Positions 52,660 through 58,470 of a DNA stretch of 58,470 bases are shown one piece after another. This stretch comes from an uncultured Prevotellaceae bacterium (GTDB lineage: Bacteria; Bacteroidota; Bacteroidia; Bacteroidales; Bacteroidaceae). The stretch covers positions 1-58,470 of the forward strand of contig CAMHIM010000002.1 in NCBI GenBank assembly GCA_946185225.1, given 5' to 3'. Positions within the stretch are counted from its first letter, which is position 1. Each line of letters opens with the position of its first letter. Below the pieces are notes generated by a model. The model was not told the origin of the DNA. It did no database searches and was given only the letters and a program-made list of their open reading frames with translations. The translations under genes and the position numbers were made by a program.

Positions 52660-54960
52660 ATGAGAAAACTATTCCTGATGGCAGCCTTCGCGGCTCTTAC
52701 CGCCTCCGCCCAGCTGCCCACCCGTGTCGAGACCTTCCCCGTCAGTGCCGTCCGCCTGGGCGACAGCCAGTTCCTCAAGAACCAGCAGAGTGACATCTGC
52801 TACCTGCTCTCCCTTGATGCTGACCGTCTGCTGGCACCCTACCTCAAGGGAGCTGGGCTGACACCCAAGGCCGAGAACTATACCAACTGGGAGAACACCG
52901 GTCTGGACGGTCACATTGGCGGTCACTATCTGTCGGCCCTGAGCTATATGTATGCTGCCACCGGCAACCGTGAGATAGCGTCCCGTATGGACTACTTCCT
53001 CAGTGAGCTGAAGCGGTGCCAGGATGCTGCCGGCAACGGCTACCTCGGCGGCATTCCCAATCCTGGAAAGATATGGGGTGAGCTGGCCCAGGGCAACATC
53101 CGCGCCAACTCCTTCGGACTGAACGACCGCTGGGTGCCCCTGTATAACATCCATAAAATCTACGCCGGACTGCGCGACGCCTACCTCATGGGTGGTCGCA
53201 AGCAGGCCAGGGAGATGCTCATCCGTCTCACCGACTGGATGATTCAGGAGGTGAGCCAACTCAGCGACGAGCAGATACAGCAGATGCTCGTCAGTGAACA
53301 CGGTGGTCTGAACGAGACCTTTGCCGACGTCTATGAGCTCACCGGCGATAAGAAATACCTGCGGCTGGCCCACCAGTTCAGCGACCAGCAGATGCTCACT
53401 CCGCTGCTCAAGGGAGAGGACAACCTCACCGGCAAGCATGCCAACACGCAGATACCGAAGGTCATCGGCTACAAACGCATTGCCGACCTCGAGGGACTGC
53501 CTGAATGGGACCGCGCCGCCCGCTTCTTCTGGGACGTCGTCATTGGACAACGCAGTGTCTCCATCGGCGGCAACTCCATGCGTGAACACTTCAACCCTAC
53601 CAACGACTTCAGTGGCCTGCTCGCTTCTGAGCAGGGTCCTGAGAGCTGTAACACGTACAACATGCTCCGCTTGACGAAGATGCTCTACCAGACCACTGCT
53701 GACAAGGCCTATATGGACTATTACGAGCGCGCCCTCTACAACCACATTCTCTCCATCCTCAACCCCGTGCAGGGCGGCTTTGTCTACTTCACCCCCATGC
53801 GCTCCGGCCACTATCGCGTCTACTCGCAGCCGCAGACCTCCATGTGGTGCTGTGTGGGCACCGGACTGGAGAACCCTGCCCGCTACGGCGAGATGATATA
53901 TGCCCATGAGGGCCGTGACCTCGTCGTCAATCTCTTCATCCCCTCCACACTGACGTGGGACGGTATGACTGTCAAGCAGGAGAATCGTTTCCCGCAGGAG
54001 CCCTTCACCGAGCTGACGATACAGCTGAAGAAGGCCCGCCAGTTTGCTGTGAAGATTCGCCAGCCCTGGTGGACGGAACGGATGAAGGTGACTGTCAACG
54101 GGGAAACCGTTGACGGCAAGACCGTCGGCGGCTATGTTGTTGTCGACCGCAAGTGGAGTGACGGCGACAAGGTGCGCGTGGAGACACCCATGCAGCTCAC
54201 CGCCATGCAGACTCCCGACGGCAAGGCGCAGTACTCGTTCCTCTACGGACCCGTCGTGCTGGCCGCCAAGACCGGCACTGACCGGCAGGACGGCATGTAT
54301 GCCGACGACAGCCGTGGCGGACACATCGCCAACGGACCGAAGATTCCCGCCACGCAGATGCCCGCCCTCATCGGCGACGCGAAGGACGTGCTGAACCACC
54401 TGACCCCTGTTGCCGGCAAGCCCCTTACCTTCCGCCTCAGCGGCGTCACCCTGCCGCAGTACGAGGGACTGCAGCTCGTGCCCTTCTATCAGCTCTATGA
54501 GTGCCGCTACCAGATTTACTTCCCCCTCTACAGCCAGGCAGAGTGGGCGGCCCGCCAGCAGGCGCTTGCTGCCGCCGAGAAGGCCCGCATGGAGCTGGAG
54601 ACCAAGACCGTCGACAAGGTGTTCTGCGGTGAGCAGCAGTCGGAAAGCGACCACTTCATTGACAGCCGTGACGCCTGGAACGGAGCCGACGAGGGCATCC
54701 ACTGGCGCCGCACCCGCGGGCAGTTCTCCTACCGCATGAAGACAACCGGGGCTACGACGCTCCGCCTGAAGGGCTTTGCCGACCGTGAGCGCCTCGTCGT
54801 CAGCATCGACGGCCAGCCGCTGGCCACCGTCACCCTCGACCGTGAGGGTTCTGCCACCGTCGACCTCCCCACTGCGCTGTCCGAGACCGTCACCGTCGTG
54901 TTGGCCGCCGAGCAGGGCCGCCAGACACCCCGCATCAGCGAGGTGCGCCTCTGCCAGTAA
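52660..54960 (+). CDS. GH127 beta-L-arabinofuranosidase
   Basis: This 766-residue GH127 (former DUF1680) enzyme has an (alpha/alpha)6 barrel core and the zinc-site residues of the family: Glu328 and Cys330 in GPESCNTYNML, and Cys397-Cys398 in SMWCCVGTGLENPARYG. One of the paired cysteines is the catalytic nucleophile in the studied member HypBA1. The likely acid/base is the Glu in SMREHFNP (309). A C-terminal sandwich extends beyond the usual catalytic length (about 640-766, with RLKGFADRERLVVSIDG). It removes beta-L-arabinofuranose. The signal peptide ends TASAQ. The ATG at 52660 is preferred to the adjacent GTG. It has its own promoter and is outside the enzyme operon. Confidence 0.9.
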   Translation: MRKLFLMAAFAALTASAQLPTRVETFPVSAVRLGDSQFLKNQQSDICYLLSLDADRLLAPYLKGAGLTPKAENYTNWENTGLDGHIGGHYLSALSYMYAATGNREIASRMDYFLSELKRCQDAAGNGYLGGIPNPGKIWGELAQGNIRANSFGLNDRWVPLYNIHKIYAGLRDAYLMGGRKQAREMLIRLTDWMIQEVSQLSDEQIQQMLVSEHGGLNETFADVYELTGDKKYLRLAHQFSDQQMLTPLLKGEDNLTGKHANTQIPKVIGYKRIADLEGLPEWDRAARFFWDVVIGQRSVSIGGNSMREHFNPTNDFSGLLASEQGPESCNTYNMLRLTKMLYQTTADKAYMDYYERALYNHILSILNPVQGGFVYFTPMRSGHYRVYSQPQTSMWCCVGTGLENPARYGEMIYAHEGRDLVVNLFIPSTLTWDGMTVKQENRFPQEPFTELTIQLKKARQFAVKIRQPWWTERMKVTVNGETVDGKTVGGYVVVDRKWSDGDKVRVETPMQLTAMQTPDGKAQYSFLYGPVVLAAKTGTDRQDGMYADDSRGGHIANGPKIPATQMPALIGDAKDVLNHLTPVAGKPLTFRLSGVTLPQYEGLQLVPFYQLYECRYQIYFPLYSQAEWAARQQALAAAEKARMELETKTVDKVFCGEQQSESDHFIDSRDAWNGADEGIHWRRTRGQFSYRMKTTGATTLRLKGFADRERLVVSIDGQPLATVTLDREGSATVDLPTALSETVTVVLAAEQGRQTPRISEVRLCQ

Positions 54961-54990
54961 TAATTTTAGTTATGTCAATCCTTTTTTCCG

Positions 54991-54998
54991 TACCTTTG
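54991..54998 (+). promoter_or_regulatory. -7 box of GH95 gene
   Basis: TACCTTTG followed by C lies 19 bp before the GH95 ATG in an AT-rich 56-bp gap. GH95 can therefore be transcribed independently of GH127. Confidence 0.6.
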
Positions 54999-55016
54999 CG
55001 TAAATTCTAACCAATC

Positions 55017-57485
55017 ATGAGAAAGCTATTACTGACTATTACTTTGACGGCCTTGACCGCCATGGCGGCAACGGCACAGAACCACCGGCTGTGGTATGAG
55101 CAGCCCGCACGCCACTGGCTGGAGGCGCTGCCCCTGGGCAACAGCCATCTGGGCGCCATGGTGTACGGAGGCACCGACGTCGCAGAGATTCAACTCAACG
55201 AGGAGACCTTCTGGAGCGGCTCACCCTATCAGAACAACAGCCGCCAGTCGCTGGCACAGCTGTCCGAGGTGCGCCGGCTCGTCTTCGAGGGCAAGGAGGC
55301 CGAGGCAGCAAAACTTATTGACAAGAACTTTATTCCCGGCCCCCACGGCATGCGCTACCTGCCGCTGACCAGTCTGCGACTGACCTTCGGCCACCGCGAA
55401 GTGACAGGTTACGAGCGGGCCCTGAACCTCGGCACGGCGACCGCCACTACCCGCTACCAGTACCAGGGCGTGAAGTACGAGCGTACCGCCTTCGCCTCAC
55501 AGGCAGACAACGTGCTTGTCATACGTCTGACGGCCGACAAGAATGCGGCACTTAGTTTCGGGGTGGCCATGAACAGCCGGCTGGAGCACAACGTTGTAGC
55601 GACGGCTGACAATGAGCTCGTTGCCACTGTCAGGAACGTAGCACAGGAGGGCATACCCGCCTCGCTGACGGGTGAGGTGCGCGTCCGCGTGGTGACCGAC
55701 GGTCAGCTGCGCAGTCCACACGACGGACAGCTGGAGGTGAGCCACGCTACGACGGCTACGCTCTATGTCGTTGCCGCCACCAACTTCGTCAACTACCACG
55801 ACGTGAGTGGCAATGCCACGCTGCGCAACCAGCAGAGCATGGATGCCGTACGTCAGCAGAGCTATCCGACGCTGCTGGAACGCCATCTCAGGAAGTATCG
55901 TGAGCAGTACGACCGCGTGAGTCTTGAATTGGGCGGAACTACTACACAGGCCTCCCTGCCTACTGACCGGCGGCTGTCTGTCTTCGATGGCACGGACCTT
56001 GACATGGTGTCGCTCATGATGCAGTATGGCCGTTACCTGCTCATCTCTTCCTCGCAGCCTGGCGGACAGCCCGCCAACCTGCAGGGAGTGTGGAACGACA
56101 AGATGAACGCTCCGTGGGACTCGAAGTACACCATCAATATCAATGCAGAGATGAACTACTGGCCCGCCCTCATCGGTAACCTCGCCGAGACACAGCAGCC
56201 GTTGTTCTCTATGGTTCGTGACCTCAGCAAGACGGGTGCTGTGACGGCGAAGGAGATGTACGGCTGCGGCGGATGGGTGGCCCATCACAACACCGACCTC
56301 TGGCGCATTGCAGGACCTGTCGACGGCACGCCGTGGGGCATGTTCCCCACCGGTGGCGCATGGCTGACGACACACCTCTGGCAGCACTACCTCTATACCG
56401 GCGACAAGCAGTTCCTGGCCGACTACTACCCCGTGCTGAAGGGAGCCGCCGACTTCCTCCTCGACTTCATGCAGGAGTATCCTGCCACGGGAGCGATAAA
56501 GGAGGCAGCAGGATGGCTTGTGACGGTACCCACCGTGTCGCCTGAGCACGGTCCGCGTGGCAAGGGGACCAACGTCACCGCCGGCTCGACCATGGACAAC
56601 CAGATAGCCTTCGATGTGCTCTCGCAGGCACTGAAGGCCGCTACCGTGCTGGGACGTGATGCCGACTACCGGGCGCGACTGAAAGTCGCCATCGCCAAGC
56701 TGCCCCCCATGCAGGTGGGCCGTTACGGACAGCTGCAGGAGTGGATGATTGATGCCGACGACCCGAAGGACGAGCACCGCCACATCAGCCAGCTCTACGG
56801 GCTGTATCCCTCGAATCAGGTGTCGCCGTATTCACACCCTGACCTCTTCACCGCTGCCGGCAACACCCTGAACCAGCGCGGCGACATGGCCACAGGATGG
56901 AGTCTCGGCTGGAAGACCAACTTCTGGGCACGTATGCTCGACGGCAACCATGCCTTCCAGATTATCCGGAACATGCTGCACATCCTTCCTGACGACGAGC
57001 ATACAAGGGAGTACCCTTCAGGACGTACCTACCCGAACCTCTTCGACGCCCACCCGCCGTTCCAGATTGACGGTAACTTCGGCGTCTCGGCCGGCATCTG
57101 TGAGATGCTCCTGCAGAGCCACGACGGCGCCGTCCATCTGTTGCCCGCCCTGCCTGATGAGTGGCAGAAGGGCAAGGTCAAGGGACTGCGTGCCCGCGGC
57201 GGTTTCGTCGTTGACATCATGTGGGGCGAGGGACAGCTGCGCCAGGCCAAGGTACACAGCACCATCGGCGGCACGCTCCGTCTGCGTTCCTACGTGCGTC
57301 TCAAGGGTCATGGGCTGAAGCCCGCCAAGGGGGCCTGTCCTAATGAGTTGCTGGCACCAGCCGACATCCGCCAGCCCCTGCACTCTCCGGAACTGAAGGA
57401 CTTCCGTACCGCTCCGCTCCGCAAGGTCTATGAGTACGACCTCAAGACAAAGGCCGGTAAAACCTATCCGCTGACCATAGAGTGA
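55017..57485 (+). CDS. GH95 alpha-L-fucosidase / alpha-L-galactosidase
   Basis: This 822-residue GH95 enzyme has the N-terminal signature [20 protein letters not shown] and GAMVYGG, then SGSPYQNN. The catalytic barrel holds the two Asn in [14 protein letters not shown], the acid Glu in [10 protein letters not shown] and the Asp in [11 protein letters not shown], matching the family's inverting machinery. GH95 includes alpha-L-fucosidases, and also an alpha-L-galactosidase from a complex-xylan PUL of Bacteroides ovatus that acts on L-galactose caps of corn xylan. The neighbours favour that role, but specificity cannot be decided from sequence here. The signal peptide ends ATAQN. A terminator follows 22 bp after the stop. 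Confidence 0.92.
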   Translation: MRKLLLTITLTALTAMAATAQNHRLWYEQPARHWLEALPLGNSHLGAMVYGGTDVAEIQLNEETFWSGSPYQNNSRQSLAQLSEVRRLVFEGKEAEAAKLIDKNFIPGPHGMRYLPLTSLRLTFGHREVTGYERALNLGTATATTRYQYQGVKYERTAFASQADNVLVIRLTADKNAALSFGVAMNSRLEHNVVATADNELVATVRNVAQEGIPASLTGEVRVRVVTDGQLRSPHDGQLEVSHATTATLYVVAATNFVNYHDVSGNATLRNQQSMDAVRQQSYPTLLERHLRKYREQYDRVSLELGGTTTQASLPTDRRLSVFDGTDLDMVSLMMQYGRYLLISSSQPGGQPANLQGVWNDKMNAPWDSKYTININAEMNYWPALIGNLAETQQPLFSMVRDLSKTGAVTAKEMYGCGGWVAHHNTDLWRIAGPVDGTPWGMFPTGGAWLTTHLWQHYLYTGDKQFLADYYPVLKGAADFLLDFMQEYPATGAIKEAAGWLVTVPTVSPEHGPRGKGTNVTAGSTMDNQIAFDVLSQALKAATVLGRDADYRARLKVAIAKLPPMQVGRYGQLQEWMIDADDPKDEHRHISQLYGLYPSNQVSPYSHPDLFTAAGNTLNQRGDMATGWSLGWKTNFWARMLDGNHAFQIIRNMLHILPDDEHTREYPSGRTYPNLFDAHPPFQIDGNFGVSAGICEMLLQSHDGAVHLLPALPDEWQKGKVKGLRARGGFVVDIMWGEGQLRQAKVHSTIGGTLRLRSYVRLKGHGLKPAKGACPNELLAPADIRQPLHSPELKDFRTAPLRKVYEYDLKTKAGKTYPLTIE

Positions 57486-57507
57486 GTTGAAACAAATAGA
57501 AAATACT

Positions 57508-57540
57508 GCGACACGTACCAAAAGGTGCGTGTCGCTTTTT
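57508..57540 (+). terminator. intrinsic terminator after GH95
   Basis: A 12-bp stem (57508-57519 with 57524-57535, one G-T pair), loop AAAA, then TTTTT. The next gene's -7 box starts only six bases after the T run. Confidence 0.9.
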
Positions 57541-57545
57541 CATTG

Positions 57546-57553
57546 TACCTTTG
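57546..57553 (+). promoter_or_regulatory. -7 box of GH30 gene
   Basis: TACCTTTG fits the Bacteroidetes -7 element, 24 bp before the ATG. The terminator hairpin occupies the -33 position, so the two signals are fused head to tail. Confidence 0.55.
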
Positions 57554-57577
57554 TCGCCGGAAACAAAGACTATAAAT

Positions 57578-58470
57578 ATGAAAAGAACTCTTTTTGCGGC
57601 GGCCTTTGCCTTTCTGGCCCTGACGGCAAACGCTCAGACCTCCCTGACCATAGACGTCCAGAAGAAGCATCAGAAGATTACCGGTTTCGGTGCTTTCGTC
57701 TGCTCCCCGCAGTTCACCTATAACCACATGACCGATGCGGAGATAGAGAAGGTATGGAAGACCGGCGCCGGCAAGATAGGCTGTAACATCATGCGTCTCT
57801 ACATCCCTATCGGTAAGAACAGCTGGTCGCAGTCGCTGGCCACCGCCAAGAAGGCCAAGCAGCTGGGACTGATAGTCTTCGCCTCGCCCTGGGGACAGCC
57901 CTCCGAGTGGAAGACCAACGGCACCATCAACGCCATGGACCCCGATGGCACAAAGGGCTACCTGAAGGAGGAAAACTGGCCCGACTATGCCCAGTACTTG
58001 GAGGACTACGTGCAGTACCTGCGCACGAACGGCGTCGAACTCGATGCCATCTCCATCCAGAACGAGCCCGACTGGACGGCCAAGTACGCCGGCTGCCTGT
58101 GGTCGGCCAGCGAGATTGCCGAGTTCGTCAAGACCTACGGCAAGAGCATCTCCTGCAAGGTGATGGCTCCTGAGACGCTGGGTATCAGCGACAGCTATGC
58201 CAATGCGTTGAACCAGGCAGACGTTCTCGACTGCTTCGACATCTATGGCGGTCATCAGTACGGTGGTCTGCAGTCGGCCTACAAGAATCTGGCCTCCAAG
58301 GGCAAGGAGCTGTGGATGACGGAGTACCTCATCAACTGGGACGAGGCAGAGAACACTACCCGCGACTGGAACTTCCAGAAAGACTTCTTCAACTTCTTCC
58401 AGGCCATCAACGTCTGCATGCTGGGCGACTTCAACGCCTGGATACACTATGCCGCCAAGCGTTACTACGG
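57578..58470 (+). CDS. GH30 glucuronoxylanase candidate (3' end outside window)
   Basis: The first 297 codons are present and the frame is open to the window edge. The signal peptide ends TANAQ. The GH30 start IDVQKKHQKITGFGAFVC is followed by the acid/base Glu163 (SIQNEPDW) and nucleophile Glu249 (WMTEYLIN). The layout resembles GH30 subfamily 8-type xylanases, which need a glucuronic acid side group next to the cut; the Arg that binds that group would be beyond or near the edge, so this is not settled. It would complement GH98, GH10 and GH5 in backbone cutting. Confidence 0.88.
   Translation, partial: MKRTLFAAAFAFLALTANAQTSLTIDVQKKHQKITGFGAFVCSPQFTYNHMTDAEIEKVWKTGAGKIGCNIMRLYIPIGKNSWSQSLATAKKAKQLGLIVFASPWGQPSEWKTNGTINAMDPDGTKGYLKEENWPDYAQYLEDYVQYLRTNGVELDAISIQNEPDWTAKYAGCLWSASEIAEFVKTYGKSISCKVMAPETLGISDSYANALNQADVLDCFDIYGGHQYGGLQSAYKNLASKGKELWMTEYLINWDEAENTTRDWNFQKDFFNFFQAINVCMLGDFNAWIHYAAKRYY

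Overview
The window is a xylan-utilisation locus from a Bacteroidales genome, most likely a Prevotella-type (Prevotellaceae) gut or rumen bacterium. The evidence is the SusC/SusD pairs, a hybrid two-component system (HTCS) regulator, promoters with the Bacteroidetes -7 box TAnnTTTG and no Shine-Dalgarno sites, a 'smalltalk' micro-protein, and a GH10-CBM48-CE1 xylanase-feruloyl esterase with the architecture known from Prevotella ruminicola (Xyn10D-Fae1A). Coding DNA is visibly GC-rich with C/G-ending codons, so long antisense open frames are common and were ignored. No tRNA, rRNA or CRISPR array was seen.

Layout. (1) 1-210: a smalltalk micro-protein and a strong terminator. (2) 317-16819: a rightward outer-membrane uptake operon: FAS1 lipoprotein, SusC, SusD, two more FAS1 lipoproteins, then a second SusC/SusD pair. 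Gaps are under 50 bp and one junction is an ATGA overlap. (3) 16847-21125: a promoter inside an inverted repeat, a run of hairpins ending in a terminator (candidate small RNA), then a full-length HTCS with its own promoter. (4) 21126-22760: a REP-type repeat island with a leftward REP-associated (HUH/Y1) transposase. Nine GTAG-hairpin repeats lie downstream of, upstream of and inside the transposase gene; the internal ones are translated in frame. The transposase also carries an extra C-terminal domain. (5) 22830-26870: a monocistronic large secreted protein with a CBM4_9-like module. (6) 26939-52499: an eleven-gene, roughly 25.5-kb enzyme operon: CE1-type esterase, GH98, GH3, GH10-CBM48-CE1, GH43, GH43, GH43-CBM6-esterase, beta-helix-GH10, GH97-GH43, GH5 and CE6-CBM48-CE1. 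(7) 52623-58470: GH127, GH95 and a GH30 cut by the window end, each with its own promoter.

How the parts work together (inference from families). Endo-acting GH98, GH10, GH5 and GH30 enzymes would cut the xylan backbone at differently decorated sites. CE1 and CE6 esterases would remove feruloyl and acetyl groups. GH43, GH127, GH95 and GH97 would remove alpha-arabinose, beta-L-arabinofuranose, L-galactose/fucose and alpha-galactose-type side groups. GH3 would finish xylo-oligosaccharides. The SusC/D pairs import the products, and the HTCS senses a periplasmic xylo-oligosaccharide and activates transcription. GH98, GH95, GH97 and GH127 together suggest a heavily substituted glucuronoarabinoxylan such as cereal-bran xylan. 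No alpha-glucuronidase (GH67/GH115) is visible here.

The least expected object is the transposase/REP island at 21126-22760. Its repeat spacings (54 or 42 bp) are all multiples of three, the repeat hairpin is conserved while its loop base varies, and the transposase translates its own repeats as a VAAQPLPAEK peptide array between its HUH motif and catalytic tyrosine.
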